Assembly: GCA_029938715.1 (NCBI GenBank)
Contig: JAOZUK010000017.1
Coordinates: forward strand, 1-45,534
Origin: Bacteroidales bacterium
Lineage (GTDB): Bacteria; Bacteroidota; Bacteroidia; Bacteroidales; GCA-2748055
Direction of reading: 5' to 3'
Length of the DNA: 45,534 nt
In this document: one piece after another, positions 1-8,145 of the stretch
How positions within the stretch are numbered: position 1 is the stretch's first letter
Layout of the letters: the number at the start of each line of letters is the position of its first letter
Position numbers and translations under genes: made by a program
The notes under the pieces: model-generated
Told to the model about the DNA's origin: nothing
The model's database searches: none
The model's input: the letters and a program-made list of their open reading frames with translations, nothing else

Positions 1-76
1 CGGTATCGTTAAACGGTAATCCTTCAGTGACTCCCGGTTTGGAAATGCAGTATTCTCTGATTTCTTCGATGTTCAT
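1..76 (-). CDS. MmcQ/YjbR family protein, N-terminal part only (runs off left edge)
   Basis: Reading the minus strand from an ATG at 76 gives MNIEEIREYCISKPGVTEG and then LPFNDT before the window ends. This is the characteristic opening of MmcQ/YjbR proteins, small single-domain proteins with a double-wing fold whose function is poorly defined and which usually have about 115-120 residues. An in-frame ATG at 103 would add nine residues (MEDCQYPAD), but family members typically begin at the MNIEE methionine, so 76 is preferred. The rest of the gene lies outside the window. A C-terminal scrap of the same family occurs at 6473-6613. Assignment rests on about 25 residues. Confidence 0.6.
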   Translation of the reverse strand, partial: MNIEEIREYCISKPGVTEGLPFNDT

Positions 77-151
77 GTCAGCAGGATATTGACAATCCTC
101 CATTCCATAAATGAAATGGATTCTTTGTGCGAGCCTAACCTAAAAGGGCTC

Positions 152-169
152 GGTTTGTTTTAACAAACC
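152..169. repeat. perfect palindrome upstream of the URO-D gene
   Basis: GGTTTGTT (152-159) and AACAAACC (162-169) form perfect 8-bp arms around two bases. There is no T-run on either side that would make it a clear intrinsic terminator. It lies between the divergent MmcQ/YjbR-like gene and the URO-D-family gene, where an operator would be expected, but nothing ties it to a regulator. The remainder of 104-351 shows no convincing gene. Confidence 0.3.
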
Positions 170-351
170 AAAGGTAGTACTTCATAGCTTCCTGCGGAGG
201 AGCTCCGCTTGATATTGTCAAAAAGTACATCGAAAATCAGTAAGTTTGTCCTTATATCCCCTCCTTGAAGCGAAGTGGTTTTACGGACAAGGTTGATAAA
301 TTGGATTATCCTTAAGGTTTCAATCAAAGAAATTAAGCCAATCGCATTCAA

Positions 352-1485
352 ATGACAAAATTCGATACATCAAAAAACGATGCACAGGCAACCAGAGTAG
401 ACCCGGTAAAAGTATCTGAATTTCCGTTTCAGGCCTATCAGCAATACGAACAAAAACTAACTGAGCGATGCCTGAATTTTATGAGATCAGATTCAGGTGC
501 ATTGGTTTATCGAAGAATGCGTGTTGCCGAAGTATTTTCTTATGGTTGCCGGGATATGAATCAATCGCTTGAATGGCAATTGGGTGCATTACAGAAAAGT
601 ATGGCTTACGAAGCCGATGTTCCCAATTTTCTTGAACCCTGGTACGGTATTGGAATGGTGGCTTGTTCTTTTGGCATCGATTACATTTGGAACAAAGGTC
701 AATCACCTGCCACAAAACCAGCTTTTCAAACCATTGATGAGGCAATGTCATTTGATATTAAGCCAGTAATTGAAACCGAAGTTGGGCAGCATTCTCTGAA
801 AATGATTGAATATTTCCTGGAACAAACCAGAGGAAAAATTCCCATGTCAATGGGAGATATTCAATCGCCATTTAACAATGCAACGAACATCGTTAACACC
901 AGTAATTTTCTAATGTCAATGATTTTAGAGCCTGAGAAAGTGCTTCATTTCCTGGATGTTCTTGCTAACATTGAAATCGATTTCTACAAAGAACAAGAAA
1001 AGTTAATTGGAGATTGTTTGGTAAAACCCGGACATGGTTTTGCATCATCGCGGGTTTTTGAAGGTTTTGCAATGAGTGATGATAATGTTGTTATGGTTGA
1101 TGAAGAAACGTATTTGAATTTTGTAACTCCTTCGTTTACAAAATTGGGTAACGCGTTTGGAGGACCGGCTCATCATTCATGTGGAAATTTTTCTGATAAA
1201 GCGCAAATGCTAAAAAAATTGAATGACTTAAAAATGACCGATGCCGCATTCACCGCTGAAACCGATCCACACCCAAATCCAACAGAACCATTTGTAAGGG
1301 CACTAAAAAATAGTGGCATCATTTTAAATGCAAGAATGGTTGGTAATTCGGAAACAGTAAAGGAGACAATTGAAAGACTGTGGACCGAAGGTATGAAACT
1401 GGTGGCTGTAACTTATTCTCAATCGCCCCAGGAACAAAAACAGGTCTATGATATTATCCATAATATTTGTACCAACCCTTCATGA
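352..1485 (+). CDS. Uroporphyrinogen decarboxylase (URO-D) family protein, likely methyltransferase-type
   Basis: A 377-residue protein of the URO-D superfamily, a TIM-barrel group that includes haem-pathway HemE and the corrinoid-dependent methyltransferases MtaA/CmuA. It keeps late family features such as HHSCG at residues 274-278, resembling the H-x-C zinc site of MtaA-type proteins, while the HemE N-terminal arginine motif is not evident. A methyl-transfer role is therefore more likely than porphyrin synthesis, but the substrate is unknown. The gene looks more A/T-rich than the glycan locus to its right. Its stop codon at 1483-1485 meets the convergent patatin gene end with only a few bases of overlap. 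A second, divergent family member lies at 31197-32237. Confidence 0.75.
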   Translation: MTKFDTSKNDAQATRVDPVKVSEFPFQAYQQYEQKLTERCLNFMRSDSGALVYRRMRVAEVFSYGCRDMNQSLEWQLGALQKSMAYEADVPNFLEPWYGIGMVACSFGIDYIWNKGQSPATKPAFQTIDEAMSFDIKPVIETEVGQHSLKMIEYFLEQTRGKIPMSMGDIQSPFNNATNIVNTSNFLMSMILEPEKVLHFLDVLANIEIDFYKEQEKLIGDCLVKPGHGFASSRVFEGFAMSDDNVVMVDEETYLNFVTPSFTKLGNAFGGPAHHSCGNFSDKAQMLKKLNDLKMTDAAFTAETDPHPNPTEPFVRALKNSGIILNARMVGNSETVKETIERLWTEGMKLVAVTYSQSPQEQKQVYDIIHNICTNPS

Positions 1486-2277
1486 AACTTCTCTATTTTG
1501 AATAGTCTCCAGGACCTCTATGGCAGCCTTCCTGCCAGCCTCCACCTGTTCTTCAGCTTTGTAAAAATCATACACATTGCAGGACTCCCGGGAGACAGAG
1601 ATCAGAACTTCCGGGGAGAACTGCTCTATCTTGTCCTCCGCCATGCGCATTGTCATCAGGTCCAAGGTCTTTGTAACCAGGGAGAAGTAGCCCAGGTTCT
1701 CTTCAGCCGATGAGGAGGACCTGCGAATATGACTGTAGAATTCACTTATCTTCTTGTGATACAGGGACTGCTTTTTCACTGCTTCTTCTGTCATCTCAGG
1801 CTTAACCAGGGGAATATCGGCATTGACATTAACAGCTATCATCATATCCCCTTCCTGGCGCTGAACATGCGCCATGGGAATGTTGTTCAGAACGCCTCCG
1901 TCTACCAGAAGCCGGTTCTCCTCCTTAACCGGGGTTAATACGGTGGGGATGGCAAGATCTTCAATAAGTATATCCGGCACGTAATCCTTCATTTTTTTCA
2001 AGACCCTTTCTCCCTTGAAGAGCCCCTGTTTACTCAGTGTGAAATCAACCAGGCGAAATACCTTGCCCTTATCCAGAGTATAGATCCATTCCTTTAGTTG
2101 GTTCATTTTTCCTGCAGCATAGACACCTCCAATCAGGGAGCCCATTGAAGTTCCGGCAATGGAGGTGATTTCATAGCCTCTCTTTTCCAGCTCTTCAATG
2201 ACCCCAATGTGGGCAATGCCACGGGCCCCTCCCCCGGACAGTACAAGCGCCACTTTTTGATTTCCAGTACTTTTCAT
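1480..2277 (-). CDS. Patatin-like phospholipase family protein, apparently internally shortened
   Basis: A cytosolic-looking 265-residue protein of the patatin/RssA lipid acyl hydrolase family. The oxyanion-hole glycine motif GGGARG is at residues 15-20, the nucleophile elbow GTSMG at 42-46 (Ser44) and the catalytic-aspartate motif DGG at 126-128, giving the Ser-Asp dyad. In typical relatives a segment of roughly 35-40 residues (the VATDL...ASISIP region) lies between the DLAIP strand and TPV...LLVDGG. Here DLAIPTVLTPV joins the two directly, so that segment appears missing in frame; activity is doubtful. The gene starts one base from the end of the TetR gene upstream on the same strand, so the two are likely co-transcribed and the regulator may control it. 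Confidence 0.82.
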   Translation of the reverse strand: MKSTGNQKVALVLSGGGARGIAHIGVIEELEKRGYEITSIAGTSMGSLIGGVYAAGKMNQLKEWIYTLDKGKVFRLVDFTLSKQGLFKGERVLKKMKDYVPDILIEDLAIPTVLTPVKEENRLLVDGGVLNNIPMAHVQRQEGDMMIAVNVNADIPLVKPEMTEEAVKKQSLYHKKISEFYSHIRRSSSSAEENLGYFSLVTKTLDLMTMRMAEDKIEQFSPEVLISVSRESCNVYDFYKAEEQVEAGRKAAIEVLETIQNREVS

Positions 2278-2278
2278 G

Positions 2279-2866
2279 TCAATACATTTTGCTTAAACCC
2301 TTCATAAGGATTTTAGCCAATCCATCAAAATATGGAGAATATTCGGTGTATCTTCCCTGGAGGTAGAAAGGACCTTCCAGACCCTTAACTATCATTATGA
2401 TGATATCGCTTAAAACCTCTACTGACAGGTCCAATTCAAATTCTCCCGTCTCCACTCCCTCCCTGATAATGCTGCAGATCTGCACCCTCTCCCAGTCATC
2501 CAGGTCTTTCCTGATATCTTTCATAAACTCAAAATGATCGTGGTCATCTGACTGTATGGTTTCATGGTAGTTGGTGGCATGTTGTAATACATCCATTCGT
2601 GTCTGCATGTATGTTTTCAACTTTCCGCCGGAATTATAATCCGAATTATTTACAATCACTAATAATTTGGACTTCATTCCATTAACCTCATTCTGTACTA
2701 CCTCCCTGAAAAGTTCCTCCTTGCCGGAAAAATGGTAATACAATGATCCTTTTGCCTTCCTGGCTATCCTGGCAATCTCATCCATGGATGTCTTCTGAAA
2801 ACCGAAGCGTCTGAACAACCTGTCAGCCACACTCACAATTTTCTCCCTGGTCTCTTCAATTCCCAT
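2279..2866 (-). CDS. TetR/AcrR family transcriptional regulator
   Basis: A 195-residue one-component regulator. The N-terminal helix-turn-helix covers about residues 8-55, with the classic TetR series TSMDEIARIARKAKGSLYYHF followed closely by GKEELF. The C-terminal two thirds is the variable all-helical ligand-binding and dimerisation part; its ligand cannot be read from sequence. It is directly followed by the patatin-like gene on the same strand and is divergent from the TPR gene at 3052, so the 185-bp intergenic region 2867-3051 is the natural place for its operator. No clear inverted repeat or consensus promoter was found there. Confidence 0.88.
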   Translation of the reverse strand: MGIEETREKIVSVADRLFRRFGFQKTSMDEIARIARKAKGSLYYHFSGKEELFREVVQNEVNGMKSKLLVIVNNSDYNSGGKLKTYMQTRMDVLQHATNYHETIQSDDHDHFEFMKDIRKDLDDWERVQICSIIREGVETGEFELDLSVEVLSDIIIMIVKGLEGPFYLQGRYTEYSPYFDGLAKILMKGLSKMY

Positions 2867-3051
2867 AATACTTTTAGACTATTTCCGTTTTTCAGTACAA
2901 CTTTGGGCAATTTTATTGAATTATACAACTCTTTATCGGAAGAACTTCTGAACTTATCTAAATCCATAAACTTGATTTTCATGTCTGAATACCATACATT
3001 TAACATACTCAATACCCGTATCTTCATCAGCATTAATTTAAGATATAACAG

Positions 3052-4827
3052 ATGGCCGATAAAAAGAACATCAACAGGTTTATTTCCAGCCCCATTGCCC
3101 AAACTTTCCTGGTGTATATAAGCGGGGGATGGATAGTCCTTGAAATGACGGACTACTTCATAAATTACTATAGCCTTACTGAAAGATTCAGGGACATTTT
3201 GCTCATAGTCCTGATCATCTGTTTGCCATTGGCCTTATTTCTTACCTGGTATTTCAGCCGGGACAAAGAAACAAAGGATGAAAAAGACAACCGCCTGTCC
3301 AGGATTCTGTGGAAACGTCCCTGGTTCTCAATTCCAGCTATTATGGTGGTAGTATTGGTGCTTTTTACTGCTGTCAGGTTTGTCTATAGACACAATGAAG
3401 GAGACTCCAGCCGTTTACCCGATTATTCGAATATTAAAGATGCTATTGACCGTGCCGAAGTTTCACTGGCCGTATTGCCATTCACAAACTTTTCCGGAAA
3501 TTCTGACCAGGATTGGTTAATTTCAGGTCAGCACGAAGCATTGATCCATGAGCTGTCCAAAATAAGCCAGTTCAGGCCATTTCGGATCATCTCCCGGAGC
3601 ACTGTGGATGCCTTTAAGAACCGTGAGAAGCCTGTGTCTGAAATTGCCAGGGAAATCAATGTGGAATACCTGGTGGAGGCATCGGTAGTGGCTTCTGCTG
3701 ACTCAGTTTCTATTCAGTTAAGACTGATCCGGGTCAACCCCGAAGAGAGTGTGGTTTGGGCAGAATCAGCCATCACAGATTTTACTCATATCCTTAAATT
3801 TTACAGTGACCTTGCGGAACAGATCGCGGAGAAGGTAGACCTGGGACTAACTCCTGATGAAACAGAGCGTTTATCTAATTCCAGGGAAGTGAATCCTGAG
3901 TCCTATAAAGCCTATCTCCGGGGTATGTATCATCTGAACCTGCTTACTCCTGAAGGTTTGGAAAAGGGATTGGAGTACCTTCATCAAGCCGTGAGCCTTG
4001 ATCCTGCAGAGCCATTTGCCTATGCAGGGCTTGCACTGGGTTATCTCGAAATTGCACACGGCCCCCTGGATCCCGGCGATGCACTTACCAAAGCTGAAGC
4101 GGCAGCTTCTCAGGCCTTCAAGCTTGATTCAACCATGGCTGAGGTATATGCAGCCCTTGCCGAAGTATACCTGTATGACGTTTGGGAATTTGACCTGGCA
4201 GAGGAATATTTTCTGAAGGCCCTGGATCTCAATCCCAATCTTGCCATTGTCCATTACCACTATGCATGGGCACTCTATCTCTTTGGTCAGCTGGATGAAG
4301 CGATCGTTGAACATAAACTGGCGCAAAAGTATGATCCTTTCAATCCATTACACACATCCTGGCTTGGAACATTATATTCAGCTAAAGGACTTCATGAAGA
4401 AGCCATAGAGGCCGCCCTGGAATCTCTTGACATGCGGGAAGATTATTCTTCAGGTTACTTTGTACTGGGCATGTCCTATTTATTTTCGGGCCAGGAAGAA
4501 AAAGCCATTGAAGCACATACAAAACTGATGGAGCTGCACCCCTGGTGGTCATGGGCTCTTGGTTACACCTATGCAACTACTGGTCATATTGAAGAGGCAG
4601 AAGAGATATTGCAGCAGCTTGAAAATGGCAACATCAATGGTTGGGTTGCCCATGGGTTGATGACCATAAATGCAGCTCTGGACAGAATGGATGAGGCATA
4701 TAAGTGGTTAAATTATGAACCACATCACGCTTTTGCCGCCTGGGCAGCAGTGATGGATGAGTACCAGACCTTGCGAAAAGATCCCCGTTTTGAGGATTTT
4801 CTGGCACGCCTCAATCTGCCTGACTAG
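3052..4827 (+). CDS. Membrane-anchored TPR protein with TolB-N/FlgO-like domain
   Basis: A 591-residue protein with about three hydrophobic helices near the N-terminus (roughly residues 15-35, 46-66 and 93-110). A module beginning SLAVLPFTNFSG and containing the ISRSTV-type and YLVEASV strands follows; this resembles the TolB N-terminal-like (FlgO) domain found in adenylate-cyclase-like and CadC-like sensors. From about residue 280 to the end come tandem tetratricopeptide repeats, for example NPESYKAYLRG, DPAEPFAYAGLALGYLE and NPNLAIVHYHYAWALYLFG. No cyclase catalytic domain or DNA-binding domain is present, so it is probably a scaffold or an envelope signalling component. It is divergent from the TetR-patatin pair. 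Function is not established. Confidence 0.72.
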   Translation: MADKKNINRFISSPIAQTFLVYISGGWIVLEMTDYFINYYSLTERFRDILLIVLIICLPLALFLTWYFSRDKETKDEKDNRLSRILWKRPWFSIPAIMVVVLVLFTAVRFVYRHNEGDSSRLPDYSNIKDAIDRAEVSLAVLPFTNFSGNSDQDWLISGQHEALIHELSKISQFRPFRIISRSTVDAFKNREKPVSEIAREINVEYLVEASVVASADSVSIQLRLIRVNPEESVVWAESAITDFTHILKFYSDLAEQIAEKVDLGLTPDETERLSNSREVNPESYKAYLRGMYHLNLLTPEGLEKGLEYLHQAVSLDPAEPFAYAGLALGYLEIAHGPLDPGDALTKAEAAASQAFKLDSTMAEVYAALAEVYLYDVWEFDLAEEYFLKALDLNPNLAIVHYHYAWALYLFGQLDEAIVEHKLAQKYDPFNPLHTSWLGTLYSAKGLHEEAIEAALESLDMREDYSSGYFVLGMSYLFSGQEEKAIEAHTKLMELHPWWSWALGYTYATTGHIEEAEEILQQLENGNINGWVAHGLMTINAALDRMDEAYKWLNYEPHHAFAAWAAVMDEYQTLRKDPRFEDFLARLNLPD

Positions 4828-4889
4828 CTAAACCTGTAAATGACCTATTCACAAAAGCTCAGGGGACTATTTCCTGAAATCTCACTTCA

Positions 4890-5483
4890 TTGGGAGGATT
4901 TGTTACCCTGATCCGCGAATATCCGGTGGTACACCGATTCCTGATCTCGAAGTATCCACCCATTGCTTCATTTCTTTCAGGAATCTTAAAGGAGAATAAA
5001 AATGCTGTTGATCAGCAAGAAATTGAAGAGATCATCTCTATTACTCCTATCAAGGGAAAGGTTGTGGCTGATGTGGGTGCGGGCTCTGGCAGAATAGCTT
5101 TCCTGGTGGCTCCGTTCGCTCAGACTGTATTCGCGGTTGAACCCATTGCCAGTTTTCGCTCTTTTATGAAAGAGAAGACCAGAAATAAAGGCGTGGATAA
5201 CCTGTATGTGATGGATGGTACCCTTGATTCCATACCACTGCCTGATTGCCTCCTCGATGTGTTGATCACCTCTAACGCTATAGGTTGGAACCTTCTCGAG
5301 GAGCTAAAAGAGATTGAACGTGTGGTTAAACCAGGTGGCCATGTGATTCATCTTTTGCATTCAGATAATACACAGGACAATCCTTTTCATGACACCCTGG
5401 TTTCATCCCTATGGAACTATACCTGCCTACGGGCTGAGGAGGGGGGAAAGTTAAAACTCAGGTATTATAAATCGTTTTCTTAA
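4890..5483 (+). CDS. Class I SAM-dependent methyltransferase (5' end uncertain)
   Basis: A 197-residue reading frame with the Rossmann-type SAM-binding motif I VVADVGAGSG (residues 58-67), an acidic motif II in AVEP and a motif IV/post-motif region (DVLITSNAIGWNLLEELKEI then RVVKPGGHVIHL) typical of the Methyltransf_11 type. The only start in this frame is TTG at 4890. An ATG at 4840 in another frame encodes MTYSQKLRGLFPEISLHWED and stops at 4909-4911, where the methyltransferase frame takes over. The two frames could be one gene split by a single-base shift, or the TTG may be real. The substrate cannot be predicted. The end converges with a decayed ATPase fragment. Confidence 0.7.
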   Translation: MGGFVTLIREYPVVHRFLISKYPPIASFLSGILKENKNAVDQQEIEEIISITPIKGKVVADVGAGSGRIAFLVAPFAQTVFAVEPIASFRSFMKEKTRNKGVDNLYVMDGTLDSIPLPDCLLDVLITSNAIGWNLLEELKEIERVVKPGGHVIHLLHSDNTQDNPFHDTLVSSLWNYTCLRAEEGGKLKLRYYKSFS

Positions 5484-5779
5484 GAAATTAGATGCTGTGA
5501 AATATTACGATAATTAACAAGCTGATGATCCTGGAACGGCATCTCCTGCATACCTGCATAACACAAATAAGTATGCCGAATCTTTGACGGCAGAATCTTT
5601 TGGATATAATTCAACCCTTTTAACAGGTTGTCAATAATCAAATCCGCTTCATTTTGATTGCTGTCCCGATAGAAAAAGAAATTATCCAAGAATCCATTAT
5701 TCTTTCTGGATTTTACAATATCGGCAACAACAAGGTTTTCAAACAGTGCTCCACGCAATGGGTTTTTCGCTGCAATATA
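5480..5779 (-). pseudogene. DUF4143-type AAA ATPase, C-terminal remnant
   Basis: The minus frame from 5779 reads YIAAKNPLRGALFENLVVAD and then VKSRKNNG...FFYRDSNQNEADLIID, which is the C-terminal DUF4143 domain of bacterial and archaeal DUF4143-containing P-loop ATPases (GALFENLVVAE and FYRDSNG.EVDLII are hallmarks). These proteins are normally about 370-400 residues with a Walker A/B ATPase domain at the N-terminus; only about 100 residues remain. A stop lies at 5780-5782 and nothing recognisable of the ATPase domain is upstream. The only start-like codon is a TTG at 5758. It is most simply a dead fragment. Confidence 0.68.
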
Positions 5780-5782
5780 TTA

Positions 5783-5920
5783 CAATTGACATTTTCAAAC
5801 AATGACTCCCAATATGGAGATCTTTCTGGATACTGTGAAAAGTTTGTTTTTGCACGCTGACTACCCCTAATAGACAACATAAACCATTAGGATACATTGA
5901 TTTTCTAACCAAGAACTACA
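5783..5920. other. Intergenic stretch with no assignable gene
   Basis: Between the ATPase remnant and the ORF6N gene no family could be recognised on either strand. A short open minus frame contains YPERSPYWESLFENVN, which looks protein-like but could not be assigned. It may be more decayed coding DNA. No consensus Bacteroidota promoter was found for the ORF6N gene. Confidence 0.3.
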
Positions 5921-6448
5921 ATGATAGTAAAGGAACTGATTCTTAGCAAGATTTATGAAATCCGCGGCATTAAAATCATGTTTGATTTTGATCTTTCTGA
6001 GCTTTTTGATGTTGAAACCAGAACATTAAAACAGGCCGTCAGACGGAATATTTATCGATTTCCAGATGATTTTTTAATAATCCTTTCAAAAGAGGATTGG
6101 AGACAGGTTATCACAACTTGTGATAACCTACCTGACACTGTGAAGTACAGCCCTGCACCTCCATTTACTTTTACAGAACAAGGTGTTGCCATGTTATCAA
6201 GCGTGCTAAAAAGTGAGAAGGCAATTTTGGTCAATATAGCCATCATGAGAGCATTTGTCTTTATCCGGCAATATGCTATGAACCATAAAGATCTGGCCAA
6301 TAAACTTAAAGAGCTTGAAAAAACATATAGTATGAAATTCAAAGATATATATGCTGCTATTAACTATTTATTGGAGAAGGACCAAAAGACGGCTGAAAAC
6401 AATAATAGAAAGCGGATTGGATTCAGACAAGATGAACATAAGCATTGA
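5921..6448 (+). CDS. ORF6N domain-containing DNA-binding protein
   Basis: A 175-residue protein dominated by an ORF6N domain (about residues 8-115), a KilA-N-related DNA-binding module common in phage and mobile-element proteins. The order of signatures is canonical: IYEIRGIKIMFDFDLSELF, then AVRRNIYRFPDDF, then FTFTEQGVAMLSSVLKSEKA and the helix VNIAIMRAFVFIR. A charged, probably coiled-coil tail follows (KLKELEKTYSMKFKDIYAAI), ending with IGFRQDE, which is also usual in the family. It appears intact, unlike its neighbours. Its location among gene remnants fits an origin from a phage or integrative element. Its target is unknown. Confidence 0.85.
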   Translation: MIVKELILSKIYEIRGIKIMFDFDLSELFDVETRTLKQAVRRNIYRFPDDFLIILSKEDWRQVITTCDNLPDTVKYSPAPPFTFTEQGVAMLSSVLKSEKAILVNIAIMRAFVFIRQYAMNHKDLANKLKELEKTYSMKFKDIYAAINYLLEKDQKTAENNNRKRIGFRQDEHKH

Positions 6449-6472
6449 TAAGTTAATGTCTCATACAGTATA

Positions 6473-6613
6473 TTAAAAAGAGATAATGATCTTATTCATA
6501 TGCCATCCGGGCTGAATTCCTTCGTGTTGGTTCCATAACTCAATGGCCCTATCGGGATCACACTTAAGGTTTATAAACTCTGGGACTATTTGATGCCAAA
6601 GACTTTCTCCACA
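6473..6613 (-). pseudogene. MmcQ/YjbR family remnant (C-terminal region)
   Basis: Minus-strand translation between two stop codons gives IVPEFINLKCDPDRAIELWN followed by QHEGIQPGWHMNK. The LKCDP-x-RAIEL and PGYHMNK signatures are those of the MmcQ/YjbR family. After HMNK the frame runs into IIISF and a stop instead of the usual KHWNTV continuation, and upstream the frame closes at 6614-6616. It has no start codon. It abuts the TolC-like remnant on the other strand, so the junction near 6614-6634 looks like a rearrangement point. Confidence 0.5.
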
Positions 6614-6633
6614 TCAAGCCTGTAGCTTTTGCC

Positions 6634-7125
6634 CACCGAAAGGTGGGTGCTTCAGGAGGCTATGGCAGCACAGAATCGGTCTACAATGAACATACTCAAT
6701 TGAACAATACCAGGAGCAACTGGAACACAAACCTCTCTGTATCCCTGTCCTACACCATCTACAATGGGGGCATCAGGAAGCAGGGGCTCCAGGTAGCTAA
6801 GCTCCAGAAAGAGATTACCGGAGTACAGACCGAGGAGATGGAACAGGAAATGAGGATTCCCCTACGGCAGGAGCTGGATTTCTACCAGGTACGGCAGGAA
6901 CAATTGGAACTGGCTGTAGAAAACCTGGAAGCAGCCGGGCTCAACATGGAGCTCTCCCGCGAAAGGTATCAGAACGGAACCATTAACTCATTCAACTACA
7001 GAGATGTGCAGTAAATCTACATGAATGCTGCCGTGAAGTACCAAAATGCCATTTTCAGCGTAATTTCCAGCTACAATGCCATCCTCCGGCTTACCGGAGG
7101 AATTATTGATGAATTCAGCACATGA
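6634..7125 (+). pseudogene. TolC-family outer membrane efflux protein, C-terminal remnant with in-frame stop
   Basis: The frame reads GASGGYGSTESVYN, then SLSYTIYNGGIRKQGLQVAK, a long heptad-like helix (QTEEMEQEMR...) and RYQNGTINSFNYRDVQ. It meets a TAA at 7012-7014 and then continues in the same frame as IYMNAAVKYQNAIFS...YNAILRLTGGI to a stop at 7123-7125. These are features of the second structural repeat of TolC/OEP family channel proteins. Only about 160 of the usual roughly 430-480 residues remain; the signal peptide and first repeat are absent. The premature stop together with the missing N-terminus marks a pseudogene. No inner-membrane pump partner is present in the window. The bases from 7126 to 7238 show nothing. 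Confidence 0.72.
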
Positions 7126-7238
7126 AAATGCAGGTTTTGGTATAGGATAGAATTAGTTTTAGGGTTAGTTTGACTTATGGGAAATCCGGACTGATTTTGA
7201 GCATTTGAAATCAGAACCTCTATTACCGGAATTTGGGC

Positions 7239-8117
7239 TCAGACTGTAATTGGTTGCCATTCCCAATTCTCCCCTTTCTGAACGATATGTCCCAGACCCG
7301 GAAATGGAAAATGAAAAGCAAGCACCAGAGAATTCTCGTCTGCGGCCCGGTGGAGGAGATGACGCCTGGTGGCCACGACTTGATTAGGAGCAAAATCGAC
7401 CGTCGCGCACCATTCTGGCTGTTCTAGATGGATGGGGTGGAGCACCGCATCGACGATATTCAGAAGTTGTTCCCCCTCTGATGAAATTAAGAGGGCCATG
7501 TGACCGGGCGTATGACCTGGTGCTGATATAGCTTGGATGCCAGGCAAGATTTCCCTGTCATGCTCAATGAGTTCCAACCGGTCTTGAATTGATGGAAGGT
7601 TCTTGCGTACGAAACTTAGGAGGGCCTCTCTGAATTTTTCATCAAGTTTCGCTTCAGCCTCTCCTGAGGTCCAGAAATCCCACTCACCCTTCCACATTGC
7701 GAAACGGGCGTTAGGAAAAGCAAGCTCGCCATCATCAAGGGTAATTCCACTAATATGATCAGGGTGACAATGCGTGATGATGACTATGTCTATGTCCTCG
7801 GGCGCAATTCCCTCAGCCTTCAGGTTCTGAATAAGCCTTCCTGTACTTGGGTCAAGACCTTTTGCGCCTGTATCCACTAGTACGAGATGTTCACCAGTAT
7901 TGATCAGAAGACAATTGTACGGACTTATCCATTCTGTCCAGTGATCCGGTTGGATATTGTGTTTACGAAGAGTCTGCTCAAGCTGATTTCTTGGCGCATT
8001 GCCAAAAAGAAAAGTGGCAGGTGGGGGAAATGTTGGCGGCGCGTAAGTGTGAATGCCGTCACTGACAGCAATACATTCGAAAGCGCCTACTTTGAAATGA
8101 TAGATTTCACTGCTCAT
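7239..8117 (-). CDS. MBL-fold metallo-hydrolase
   Basis: A 292-residue soluble protein of the metallo-beta-lactamase fold. The zinc-binding HxHxDH motif is HCHPDH at residues 116-121, a further metal-ligand histidine lies in APGHTPGHM (around residue 206) and VDTGAKG at about 81-87 is the strand preceding the metal site. The layout resembles quorum-quenching-lactonase or arylsulfatase-like MBL hydrolases, so an ester or lactone substrate is reasonable, but specificity cannot be read. The ATG at 8117 gives MSSEIYHFKVG and lies 28 bp after the NagA-like gene, so it is the last gene of the leftward glycan operon. A sugar lactone or acyl substituent would fit the context. Confidence 0.82.
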   Translation of the reverse strand: MSSEIYHFKVGAFECIAVSDGIHTYAPPTFPPPATFLFGNAPRNQLEQTLRKHNIQPDHWTEWISPYNCLLINTGEHLVLVDTGAKGLDPSTGRLIQNLKAEGIAPEDIDIVIITHCHPDHISGITLDDGELAFPNARFAMWKGEWDFWTSGEAEAKLDEKFREALLSFVRKNLPSIQDRLELIEHDREILPGIQAISAPGHTPGHMALLISSEGEQLLNIVDAVLHPIHLEQPEWCATVDFAPNQVVATRRHLLHRAADENSLVLAFHFPFPGLGHIVQKGENWEWQPITV

Positions 8118-8145
8118 GGTTCAATTCATGGATTAAGCTTTCATA

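Noticed and set aside
160-351. Open minus-strand frame of 63 codons ending GSYEVLPLVC
   Set aside because: No recognisable domain, and it covers the palindrome and the region upstream of the URO-D gene; more likely chance.
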